Source of the DNA: an uncultured bacterium
Lineage (GTDB): Bacteria; Bacillota; Clostridia; Oscillospirales; Oscillospiraceae
Reading direction: 5' to 3'
DNA: 64,000 nucleotides
NCBI GenBank assembly: GCA_948469375.1
Contig: CAOKLO010000001.1
Coordinates: forward strand, 104,861-168,860
In this document: in pieces, positions 24,869-32,170 of the stretch
How the letters are laid out: each line of letters opens with the position of its first letter
How positions within the stretch are numbered: position 1 is the first letter of the stretch
Program-made: the position numbers and the translations under genes
Notes under the pieces: generated by a model
Seen by the model: the letters and a program-made list of their open reading frames with translations, nothing else
The model's database searches: none
What the model was told of the DNA's origin: nothing

Positions 24869-25321
24869 TTATGCGCCGATGCTGGCTCTAGCCCTGGCGG
24901 AACTGACGAACTCGTCAATCAGAACCTCCTCGCTCTTGGCTACTTCTTTGTTGTAGAGCTCCAGCTTCTTTTCCTTGAGCTTTTCGATGGAGGAGGTGTC
25001 GATCTTAGCGTCCACCACCTCCTGGCGCTTGGCCTCCTCCTTCTTGCGCAGCTCCTCCAGCTTGTCGGTCTCCCGCTGGATATCCCGCTCCAGCACCCGC
25101 AGGCCGTTCTGGTACACCATGGCGTCGGTGATGGTCATGCCCTCGGCCTTGCGCCGGCTGTATTCCGCGTCGCAGTCCCGGTATTGCCGCCAGGCGGACT
25201 CCAGCACTTCCTCCTGCTCCCGGACCTCGGCCATAATGGCGGCGTGTTCGCCCTGAAGGGACTCCAGCACCTGTTCCTTATAAGAGAGCACGGAATCCAG
25301 GGAGAATTTGAATTTTTTCAT
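24869..25321 (-). CDS. fliJ: Flagellar export chaperone FliJ
   Basis: FliJ is a cytosolic coiled-coil protein that links the FliI ATPase to the FlhA gate. The 150 residues are almost entirely two long helices (FKFSLDSVLSYKEQVLESLQ, later EKLKEKKLELYNKEVAKSEE), typical of FliJ. It starts 23 nt after fliI, with GAGGTG before the ATG. Sequence conservation in this family is low, so the call rests on start motif, length and position. Confidence 0.9.
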   Translation of the reverse strand: MKKFKFSLDSVLSYKEQVLESLQGEHAAIMAEVREQEEVLESAWRQYRDCDAEYSRRKAEGMTITDAMVYQNGLRVLERDIQRETDKLEELRKKEEAKRQEVVDAKIDTSSIEKLKEKKLELYNKEVAKSEEVLIDEFVSSARARASIGA

Positions 25322-25344
25322 CTATCTCTCGCACCTCGCAGGGT

Positions 25345-26646
25345 TTATTGGAGGATCTTTGCCATCTCCGCCACACACTGGTCGTAGGAGAAGGCTTCGT
25401 TCACGTCCTGAGTCAAAAAGTCGTTTACCGCGTCGATTTTAGACATGGCAAAGTCCAGCTTTCGGTTGGTGCCCGGCTTGTAGGCTCCGATGGCCACCAG
25501 GTCGGCGTTTTTCTCGTACACGCTCATAATATCTCGTATGCGGGAGGCCAGCTGTCGGTGCTCCGGGGGAACGATCTCCACCATTAGACGGGAGATGCTG
25601 GCGGACACGTCGATGGCCGGGTAATGATTGGAGTTGGCCAGCTGCCGGGACAGCACAATATGCCCGTCCAAAATACCGCGGACCGTATCGGCGATGGGCT
25701 CGTTGGTGTCGTCGCCCTCCACCAGAACGGTGTACACGCCGGTGATGGAGCCCCTGGCAAAATTGCCGCTGCGCTCCAGCAGCTTGGGCATTTCCGCGTA
25801 CATGGAAGGGGTGTAGCCTCTGGACACCGGCGGCTCGCCGATGGCCAAGCCGATCTCCCGCTGGGCCATGGCAAAACGGGTGAGGGAGTCCATCATCAGC
25901 AGCACGTCGTAGCCCTGGTCCCGGAAGTACTCCGCAATGCCAGTGGCCACACTGGGACACCGCATACGCAGCATGGCGGGCTGGTCGGAGGTTGCCACCA
26001 CTAGGATCGACCGCTTCATGCCCTCCGGCCCCAGGTCCTTTTCGACGAATTCCAGCACCTCTCGGCCACGTTCGCCCACAAGAGCGATGACGTTGATGTC
26101 GGCGGTGACGTTTTTCGCAATCATGCCCATCAGCGTGGACTTACCCACGCCGGAACCGGCGAAAATGCCGATACGCTGGCCCTTACCAATGGTAATCATG
26201 CCGTCGATAGCCTTCACGCCGAACTGAATGCGCTCCCGAATGGGAGGACGCTGCAAAGGATTGATATATCCGCCGCCCACACAGTAGGAGGTGCCCCCCT
26301 CAAAGGGGCCTTTGCCGTCGATGGGCTGGCCCAGGGCGTTAATGATGCGCCCCCGGAGGAACTCCCCCACCTGAAGGGTGAGCTGCCGCCCGGTATTCCG
26401 CACGAAATTGCCCGCCGAGATGCCGCTCATGTCCGAGTAGGGCATGAGGAGGATGTGGTCGTTCTTGAATCCCACCACCTCGGCGGTGACCTGCCCGCCG
26501 GAGTCGCCGTTGTAAATGCGGCAGATGTCGCCCACGGCGGCCCGGCCGCCGCTGGCCTCAATGGACATACCCACGATGTTTTCAATTTTTCCGGTCAGGC
26601 TGTAGGGTTCCGCGTTATAGACCTGCCGGATCATTTGCTGAAACAT
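25345..26646 (-). CDS. fliI: Flagellum-specific ATPase FliI
   Basis: Hexameric ATPase of the export apparatus, related to F1 beta. Walker A is GIFAGSGVGKSTLMG near residue 165. Walker B is YDVLLMMDSLTRFAMAQREI near 240, and the family motif GEPPVSRGYTPSMYAEMPKL follows. Length 433 is standard. It starts 9 nt after fliH and is followed by fliJ; the FliH-FliI-FliJ set forms the cytosolic ATPase complex. Confidence 0.97.
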   Translation of the reverse strand: MFQQMIRQVYNAEPYSLTGKIENIVGMSIEASGGRAAVGDICRIYNGDSGGQVTAEVVGFKNDHILLMPYSDMSGISAGNFVRNTGRQLTLQVGEFLRGRIINALGQPIDGKGPFEGGTSYCVGGGYINPLQRPPIRERIQFGVKAIDGMITIGKGQRIGIFAGSGVGKSTLMGMIAKNVTADINVIALVGERGREVLEFVEKDLGPEGMKRSILVVATSDQPAMLRMRCPSVATGIAEYFRDQGYDVLLMMDSLTRFAMAQREIGLAIGEPPVSRGYTPSMYAEMPKLLERSGNFARGSITGVYTVLVEGDDTNEPIADTVRGILDGHIVLSRQLANSNHYPAIDVSASISRLMVEIVPPEHRQLASRIRDIMSVYEKNADLVAIGAYKPGTNRKLDFAMSKIDAVNDFLTQDVNEAFSYDQCVAEMAKILQ

Positions 26647-26655
26647 ATGTATTCC

Positions 26656-27567
26656 TCAATGAAACAGGTTGATCCCAGATGCGCTGTTGGCGGTATCCAT
26701 TAAAATGGTCCGCAGGTTATCCAGCTGGGTGGACGCGCTGGCGTCCACGATCTCGTCGGGCATTTCAATGATGCAGGTGCCCGACTCGTCGTCGGACATG
26801 GGGATGATGCGCACCCGGTCGGACAGGGCGCTGAGGGCGGCGGACAGGGACGCGGGAATCTGGGTGAGCCGCTTGGCGTCGCACTCAGAAATATAGATGT
26901 GCACCCATTCCTTCTTTTTACGCTTGTCGATGGCGGTCTGAATCATTCGGCTGATGACGTCGGCGCTGCTTTTCAGGCTGACGCACACCACTTTCTCCGC
27001 CACAGCCAGGGCCAGGTCCCGCAGGTCGTCCACGCTCCGGTCCATCTGCCGGTCCAGGGTGTCTCCGGCGTGCTCCATGAAACGGTGGACCTCCTCCTCC
27101 AGGCGCTTGGCCTGCTCCTCCCGGAGCTGCCTGGACTCCTCCGCCGACTGGGCCATGCCTGCGGCATAGCCCTCCTGATAGCCCTCTTCCCGGGCCTTGG
27201 CAAAGACGCTTTGGGTCTCCCTGTCGGCGTCCTCCCGGGCCTGGGCCAGGATGCGCTCCGCGTCCTTCCGGGCCTGGGCCACGATTTCGTCCGCCTCCCG
27301 CCGGGCCTCCGCCTGAATCTCCTGGGCCTGAATCTGCGCGAAGCTGATGGGATTTAGTTCCGGCTCTGGCTCTTCCTCCGGTTCGGGGTCGGTAATCAGT
27401 ACGTCAAAGCCCTCGCCCTTTTCCCCCTGCTCCTCCGGGTCTGAAGGCCCTTCCTCGGGAACCGGGGGGGAATCTTCCGGGTCTGGCTCCACCACCAGCT
27501 CCTCCGCCTTGGGGAACTGATAGGACTCCGCCTTTACACGAGAGAACGCTTTGAATATGTTAGGCAA
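26656..27567 (-). CDS. fliH: Flagellar assembly protein FliH
   Basis: Peripheral stalk and regulator of FliI. The first 90 residues are acidic and Pro-rich. A long coiled coil follows (about 85-175, EIQAEARREADEIVAQARKD). The C-terminal domain (about 180-300, VVCVSLKSSADVISRMIQTA) is the FliH/V-ATPase subunit E-like fold. The start is TTG at 27567 inside the fliG stop region, with AAAGGA 10 nt upstream; it overlaps fliG by 8 nt. Confidence 0.92.
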   Translation of the reverse strand: MPNIFKAFSRVKAESYQFPKAEELVVEPDPEDSPPVPEEGPSDPEEQGEKGEGFDVLITDPEPEEEPEPELNPISFAQIQAQEIQAEARREADEIVAQARKDAERILAQAREDADRETQSVFAKAREEGYQEGYAAGMAQSAEESRQLREEQAKRLEEEVHRFMEHAGDTLDRQMDRSVDDLRDLALAVAEKVVCVSLKSSADVISRMIQTAIDKRKKKEWVHIYISECDAKRLTQIPASLSAALSALSDRVRIIPMSDDESGTCIIEMPDEIVDASASTQLDNLRTILMDTANSASGINLFH

Positions 27568-28639
27568 TGATATCGTCCTTTCCGCCCTTGGCGATTACGA
27601 TCTCGCCCTTCTCCTCCAGGCCGCGGATGATATCCACAATGCGCTGCTGCGCGTCTTCCACGTCCTTGAGCTTGACGTTGGTGGTGATCTCCAAATCGTC
27701 CTTGATGTTCTGTGCCATACGGGTGGACATATTGGTGAGCAGCTTCTTGGAGACCTCCTCGTTGGCGGTCTTGAGCGCCAGCACCAGGTCTCTGGGATCG
27801 CAGTCGCGCACGAAGCGCTGGACCGAGCGGTCGTCCATGGTGACAATGTCCTCGAATACGAACATCCGCTTGCGGATTTCGTCGGCCAGCTCCTGGTCAT
27901 AGGCGGACAGGCCGTCGAAAATGTTTTTCTCGCTGGTCCGGTCGATGTTGTTCATGACGTCGGCCACGTAATCGATGCCGCCCACCTTCACGTTGGAGCT
28001 GGTGACAATGCTGGAGAACTTCTTGCGCATCTCGGCCTCGATGATCTTGACGGCAACGGGGGACACGCTCTCGATCTTAGCCATGCTCTCCACCACCTGG
28101 ACCTGGCGCTTCTCGTCCAGCCGGGAGATGACCGCGGCGGCCTTGTCCGGCTCCACGTAGGACAGCACCAGGGAAATGGTCTGGGGCCGCTCGTTCTGCA
28201 GGGCGGAGAACAGGGAGGTCTCGTCCGCCTTCTCCATAAAGGAGAAAGAGCGGTTTTGCAGGGATTTGGTGACCTTGCCCAGCAGCTCGTCGGCCCGTTC
28301 CGGGCCATAGGCCTTTTCCAGCACAGCCCGGGCGTATTCCAGACCGCCCTCAGTGACCGCCCGATTGGTGCGGCACAGCTGGTAAAAATCATTCAGGATG
28401 GATTCAGTCTGCTCGGAGCCCAGAAAGCCCATTTTGGCCACCTCTAAGCTGAGCTCCTCCACATCCTCGGGGTCCATGTGCTTGTATAGAGCGGAGGCCC
28501 GCTCCACCCCCAGGGCGATGATGACGGTGGCCGCCCGCTGTGAGCCGGTGAGGGGGACTTCATTTTTGATCGCCTTTCTCTCCTTGGCGGAGGCGTCGGC
28601 GGGAGCCGCCTTCTGTTCAGCCACTGCCGCTTCAGCCAT
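27560..28639 (-). CDS. fliG: Flagellar motor switch protein FliG
   Basis: FliG is the torque-receiving rotor protein between FliF and FliM. LTGSQRAATVIIALGVERAS begins the N-terminal domain, and the middle domain has the EHPQ-equivalent ALQNERPQTISLVLSYVEPD. The C-terminal domain has FEDIVTMDDRSVQRFVRDCD with the charged torque residues. I start at the ATG at 28639, 9 nt after AAGGAGG and overlapping the fliF stop by 8 nt (ATGGCTGA); an ATG three codons upstream is also in frame. Confidence 0.97.
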   Translation of the reverse strand: MAEAAVAEQKAAPADASAKERKAIKNEVPLTGSQRAATVIIALGVERASALYKHMDPEDVEELSLEVAKMGFLGSEQTESILNDFYQLCRTNRAVTEGGLEYARAVLEKAYGPERADELLGKVTKSLQNRSFSFMEKADETSLFSALQNERPQTISLVLSYVEPDKAAAVISRLDEKRQVQVVESMAKIESVSPVAVKIIEAEMRKKFSSIVTSSNVKVGGIDYVADVMNNIDRTSEKNIFDGLSAYDQELADEIRKRMFVFEDIVTMDDRSVQRFVRDCDPRDLVLALKTANEEVSKKLLTNMSTRMAQNIKDDLEITTNVKLKDVEDAQQRIVDIIRGLEEKGEIVIAKGGKDDIIA

Positions 28640-30395
28640 GATCTCCATCCTCCTTCATCCAACTCTTGATCAACAGGGCCGCGACCTCCATGTTTTCGTC
28701 CACAAAGTCCCGGATGTTCTGGCGCAGCTCCATGCTGCGCTCGGTGTGCAGGTCCATCACATCGGCTCCGGTGATAGGGTTGCCATCCTCGTCCAGCTGC
28801 ACTTCAACAGGGACAGGCTGCCCGTCCGGGCCGATGGTGACGGTGACTGGCTGCCCGTCCTCGCCGATGATAACGGTGGTCTCTCCGGGCATGGCGGTGG
28901 CAAGCAGCTCCTCCACGGCCTTCTGCTCGGCCTCCTTTTTCTTTTTCTTGCCCCGGCGCACCAGCAGAATTACGGTCACCAGGACGACAACGAACAGAAG
29001 CAGACCGCCGATAGCGGCAAAGAATGCCCAGGTGGGAATACCCATCGCGTTGATGGTATCCAGGAAGCCGGGCTCGGGCTCAGGCTCGGGCGTGGTGACG
29101 AACGTGGTGCCCATCACGGTGATCTTTCGGGCGAGGTATTCCTCCGCGGTCATATTCTCCGGCAACTCCAGGGGAGCCTGAATACCTGCGGCATGGGCCA
29201 CCAGGGAGGTCAGGGTGTCCTCGTCAATGGGGCCGGTGTCGGCGGTGTCGATCATAACCGCCACGGTAACGTCCTTCAAAGTGGCGGCGGTGATCACCAT
29301 CTGGGTCTGGGTCTTGGAGTTGTCGTACTCGATATTGCCCTCGCCCACCAGACGGCCCAGGGCGTCCACCACGTCCTCACCCTCCTCCACGTAAATGGGG
29401 AGGTTGGAGTTGCCGGCGGTGCCCACCAGGCCGCCGGCGACCACGTCGTCGCCCACGCGGACCTGGTACTGGTAATACCGGGAACCGATGATGCCCGCCC
29501 CGTTGGTGGAGCCGTCCTCGGCAAACTCAGGCAAATGGACCTGATACTCATTGACTGTTTTATTGCCCAGCTCCACATTGCAGTGAACGGCTACGCTGAC
29601 GTTTTCCTCCGCAAAGGCCTGGTAGAGCATATTCTCAATGGCGGCGCGAATCTGGTTGCTCCACCACTGCTCGGTCTGGAGGGCCAGGGCGGTGGAGTCC
29701 ACGGAATCGGCGGTGCCGCCGGTGGTCAGGCCGTCGTAGATGTTGCCCTTCTTGTCGCTGATGGAAACGTCGTCCACCTTCAGCCCCGCCACGCCCTTGG
29801 AAATCAGGTAGCGGATGGCGTTGGCCTGCTCGGTGGTCAGCAGCTTGCCCTGCTGCATGGTCAGGGACACGCTGGCGGAGGCGTTGACCACGTTGTTGGT
29901 GTCCAGCACGTAGCGGTTGTCCTCGCCGGTGTTGATGTAGACCGTCGCGTCCCGCACGTTGTCAAACCCGCGGATAGTGTCCTCCAGGGACTCCTGAAGG
30001 GTGATCAGCCAGGCGTTGTCCCGGTCCTTCACGGTGGACAGGGCGCTGACCCGCTCAAAATATCCCTGCCAGGGAGAATTGCTGTTGGAGTACTGCTCCT
30101 GGAGCAGCCGGGTCTTCAACGAGGTGGCCTGACTCTCGGGCACCAAAATAGTGCCCGACCCGTCCATTTTATAATCCGTGACCCCCTGACTGCCCAGCCA
30201 GGTGATGACGGTGCTCACTTCTTCGTCGGTGGCCCCGGTGATGAGAGGCGTATAGGGCCGCGTATTCAGGAAAATGACCACCGCCACAATCAGCACAAGC
30301 ACGATTGCCGCGATCAAAATCCATATTTTTTTGGAAACCTTACCAAGGGTTTCTTTGACTTTTTCCCAGTAACCCTTCAGCTTTTCCTTGTTCAA
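28632..30395 (-). CDS. fliF: Flagellar MS-ring protein FliF
   Basis: FliF builds the MS ring in the membrane. Two membrane spans bracket the extracytoplasmic ring-building domains: residues about 20-40 (IWILIAAIVLVLIVAVVIFL) and about 440-460 (FFAAIGGLLLFVVVLVTVIL). Typical pieces are TRLLQEQYSNSNSPWQGYFE and QQGKLLTTEQANAIRYLISK. The acidic cytosolic tail (MELRQNIRDFVDENMEVAAL, then LIKSWM) binds FliG. No ATG is available near the start. I prefer TTG at 30395, giving the usual NKEKLKGYWEKV beginning; TTG at 30422 is the alternative. Confidence 0.94.
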   Translation of the reverse strand: MNKEKLKGYWEKVKETLGKVSKKIWILIAAIVLVLIVAVVIFLNTRPYTPLITGATDEEVSTVITWLGSQGVTDYKMDGSGTILVPESQATSLKTRLLQEQYSNSNSPWQGYFERVSALSTVKDRDNAWLITLQESLEDTIRGFDNVRDATVYINTGEDNRYVLDTNNVVNASASVSLTMQQGKLLTTEQANAIRYLISKGVAGLKVDDVSISDKKGNIYDGLTTGGTADSVDSTALALQTEQWWSNQIRAAIENMLYQAFAEENVSVAVHCNVELGNKTVNEYQVHLPEFAEDGSTNGAGIIGSRYYQYQVRVGDDVVAGGLVGTAGNSNLPIYVEEGEDVVDALGRLVGEGNIEYDNSKTQTQMVITAATLKDVTVAVMIDTADTGPIDEDTLTSLVAHAAGIQAPLELPENMTAEEYLARKITVMGTTFVTTPEPEPEPGFLDTINAMGIPTWAFFAAIGGLLLFVVVLVTVILLVRRGKKKKKEAEQKAVEELLATAMPGETTVIIGEDGQPVTVTIGPDGQPVPVEVQLDEDGNPITGADVMDLHTERSMELRQNIRDFVDENMEVAALLIKSWMKEDGDHG

Positions 30396-30441
30396 GTGCC
30401 ATCGACCCCGCTCTCCGCGCAAGTTCCTATCATCACGCGCA

Positions 30442-30786
30442 TTACACGTTCATGTTCTTCAGCTCGTTATAGGCCTCCAGCGCCCGGTTACGCAGCTGAA
30501 TCAGCAGGCTCAGGGAGAGCTCCGCCTTGTATGCGGAAATGCCCACCTGGACAGGATTGTCCAGCTGCCCGGTGGACAGCAGGTACTGAGCCTCGGTAAA
30601 CTCCGCGTCGGAGTCCTTCACGCCCTGAATCAGCTCGGAAAACAGGGAGCCGAAGGCGCTGTCCTTGACCTGGTCCAGGCTGGTAGACTCCTCCTGTCCG
30701 GAGAGGACAGGAGGGGCGATTTTCTGAATGGTATTGGCGATGCCGGTAATTCCGGTGTTGTTGATACCTTCGATGGAAGCGCTCAT
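30442..30786 (-). CDS. fliE: Flagellar MS-ring/rod junction protein FliE
   Basis: FliE joins the MS ring to the proximal rod and is among the first exported proteins. The 114-residue protein has FGSLFSELIQGVKDSDAEFT and the conserved C-terminal half VQVGISAYKAELSLSLLIQL then RNRALEAYNELKNMNV. AAAGGAG lies 9 nt upstream of the ATG. It is third in the operon after flgB and flgC. Confidence 0.95.
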   Translation of the reverse strand: MSASIEGINNTGITGIANTIQKIAPPVLSGQEESTSLDQVKDSAFGSLFSELIQGVKDSDAEFTEAQYLLSTGQLDNPVQVGISAYKAELSLSLLIQLRNRALEAYNELKNMNV

Positions 30787-30819
30787 AGCCGTTTTCTCCT
30801 TTATATGTTAAGGTGAGCC

Positions 30820-31290
30820 TTACCGGCCGATCTCCAGCCCGCTGGAAAGGACGGTCTTCAGTGTGTTGAACGCGGTAACGTTGGAGGCGTAGGCCCGGGT
30901 AGCGGCCATTGCGTCGGCCATTTCCATGACCATGTCCACGTTAGGCAGCTCCACGTAGCCGTCCTCGTTGGCGTCGGGGTGGGAGGGATCGTAAACCATC
31001 TTCATGGGGTCGTCCTCATCCTCCACAATCTCGGCCACCCGCACGCCGCCGGCCACGGGAGCGGCCTCGGTGTTGGAGATAAGCCCGTTGGACGCGCGCG
31101 CCAAAGCGGCCCGGAAGGTATCCCGGCCGCTCAAAGCCTCAAACACCACCAGCTTCCGGCGGTAAGCGCCTCCGCCGTTCTCGGTGCGGGTGGTCTGAGA
31201 GTTGGTCACGTTCTCCGCCACGATGTCCAGCCGAAGCTGCTGGGCCGTCAGGCCGGAGCCGATGATATTGATGGAATTCATGAATGACAT
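30820..31290 (-). CDS. flgC: Flagellar proximal rod protein FlgC
   Basis: A rod subunit. The N-terminal motif INIIGSGLTAQQLRLDIVAE then NVTNSQTTRTENGGGAYRRK is diagnostic, as is the internal DPSHPDANEDGYVELPNVDM. The C-terminus MADAMAATRAYASNVTAFNT is the rod coiled coil. AAGGGAGGT precedes the ATG. It follows flgB by 18 nt. Confidence 0.97.
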   Translation of the reverse strand: MSFMNSINIIGSGLTAQQLRLDIVAENVTNSQTTRTENGGGAYRRKLVVFEALSGRDTFRAALARASNGLISNTEAAPVAGGVRVAEIVEDEDDPMKMVYDPSHPDANEDGYVELPNVDMVMEMADAMAATRAYASNVTAFNTLKTVLSSGLEIGR

Positions 31291-31308
31291 ACTATGTAAC
31301 CTCCCTTA

Positions 31309-31698
31309 TCACTGGCCGTTGACTGCCATGCGCAGCAGAGAATAGTGCTTGTTGAGCGCCTGGTAGACGTATTGCTGCTGGTAGGCGTTGCGGATCATCT
31401 CCACCATCTGCTCAGTGGTGTTGATGCCGTTGTCGTCCATGCGGGTCTGCTCCTGGGCCTCGAACACGGTGAGCTCCGCGTCGTCCAGAATGTCCCGCAC
31501 CGCCTTGCCCGAGCCTGTGGGACGGGAAGCGGCCTCCTCCAGCTGAGCGCGGATGCTCTCCTCGAAGGTGACCACTTTTGCCTTGTACTCAGGTGTCTCG
31601 GCGTTGGCGATGTTGTCCAGGATGGCCGCCTGCTTCGTCCAGAGATAACCCACGGACTTCTCCAAAAGCAACTGGGAATTACTGGATAAAAAATCCAT
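31309..31698 (-). CDS. flgB: Flagellar proximal rod protein FlgB
   Basis: First gene of the 27-kb flagellar operon. MDFLSSNSQLLLEKSVGYLW then TKQAAILDNIANAETPEYKA is the FlgB N-terminus, and EQMVEMIRNAYQQQYVYQAL the C-terminal axial segment. The ATG at 31698 has AAAAGGAGG 7 nt upstream. A longer in-frame extension exists, but it covers the leader and has no ribosome site. Length 129 is normal. Confidence 0.96.
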   Translation of the reverse strand: MDFLSSNSQLLLEKSVGYLWTKQAAILDNIANAETPEYKAKVVTFEESIRAQLEEAASRPTGSGKAVRDILDDAELTVFEAQEQTRMDDNGINTTEQMVEMIRNAYQQQYVYQALNKHYSLLRMAVNGQ

Positions 31699-31747
31699 AA
31701 AATCCTCCTTTTCACAGAAACAAATCCTGCTGATATGTATTATAGTT

Positions 31748-31776
31748 ATTATGAAGGAAACACAGATAAAATGCAA
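31748..31776 (-). promoter_or_regulatory. Candidate sigma-A promoter, proximal (flgB operon)
   Basis: Minus strand: TTGCAT (31776-31771), 17-nt spacer, CATAAT (31753-31748). It lies about 50 nt upstream of the flgB ATG. Each hexamer has mismatches, and a second TATAAT nine bases downstream (31744-31739) lacks a partner -35. A start here would bypass the structured leader. Confidence 0.5.
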
Positions 31777-31837
31777 GCCCTAAAACTAGGCCAAAAAATG
31801 GAAAGCTGCGGGAATAAAGTCTGTGCAAATTTCCGCT

Positions 31838-31950
31838 CGGAAAACAACAGCCCCCACATAAGCCGATGGGGCCAGGCTCGGGGGGCTACAGATTTGATTG
31901 GAAGGGCCGGGGGCCGGTTTCCTCCCGTTGGGCGCTTACATCTGTGCTGG
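31838..31950 (-). ncRNA. Structured leader RNA or small RNA upstream of flgB
   Basis: Transcribed region predicted from the distal promoter. Pairings visible on the minus strand are: ACAGAT (near 31944) with ATCTGT (near 31890); CGGG/CCCG around a GGAAAC-containing loop at 31912-31927; and a stem AGCCCCC / GGGGGCT (ends 31887 and 31849) with an inner AGCC/GGCT helix, followed by TGTTGTTTT. The last resembles an attenuator or weak terminator 150 nt before flgB. I do not recognise a known riboswitch consensus (not GEMM c-di-GMP-I by its core motifs). Confidence 0.5.
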
Positions 31951-31955
31951 CGTAG

Positions 31956-31984
31956 ATTATAGCACAAAACGCAAAGGAGCACAA
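31956..31984 (-). promoter_or_regulatory. Sigma-A promoter with extended -10, distal (flgB operon leader)
   Basis: Minus strand: TTGTGC (31984-31979), 17-nt spacer ending TGTGC, TATAAT (31961-31956). The -10 is a perfect consensus preceded by an extended TGn element. Transcription would begin near 31949, some 250 nt before flgB. The same CCTTGTG ... TGTGCTATAATC layout occurs at 37327-37356. Confidence 0.78.
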
Positions 31985-32105
31985 GGGTTTTCCCAATGTT
32001 TTTTTTAATTAAAGTATACAAATGGTAAAACACGTATTCCTCTTCAACGAGAAAGCGAATGCTTGTTTCCTTACAATTTTCTAGTTTCCCGACAATTGTT
32101 TATAT

Positions 32106-32137
32106 AAAAAGGGCAAACCGCCGGGTCTGCCCTTTTT
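32106..32137 (-). terminator. Intrinsic terminator after the hybrid kinase
   Basis: The stem AAAAAGGGCA / TGCCCTTTTT has a 12-nt loop and is followed on the minus strand by TTTTTATATA. It lies 34 nt after the stop of the kinase gene and separates the signalling operon from the flagellar promoters. The rest of the 32138-32170 and 31985-32105 sequence is AT-rich and holds nothing else I can identify. Confidence 0.88.
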
Positions 32138-32170
32138 TATAGCTTTATTTGGAAGCCGCAGCCGCCGCTC

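Noticed and set aside
28398-30599. 733-codon plus-strand open frame opposite fliF
   Set aside because: Shadow frame with compositional bias. FliF and FliG on the minus strand explain the region fully.
31838-31990. GEMM (c-di-GMP-I) riboswitch before flgB
   Set aside because: A c-di-GMP switch would fit the context, but the conserved GEMM core motifs and paired-loop layout are not found. Kept only as an unclassified structured leader.
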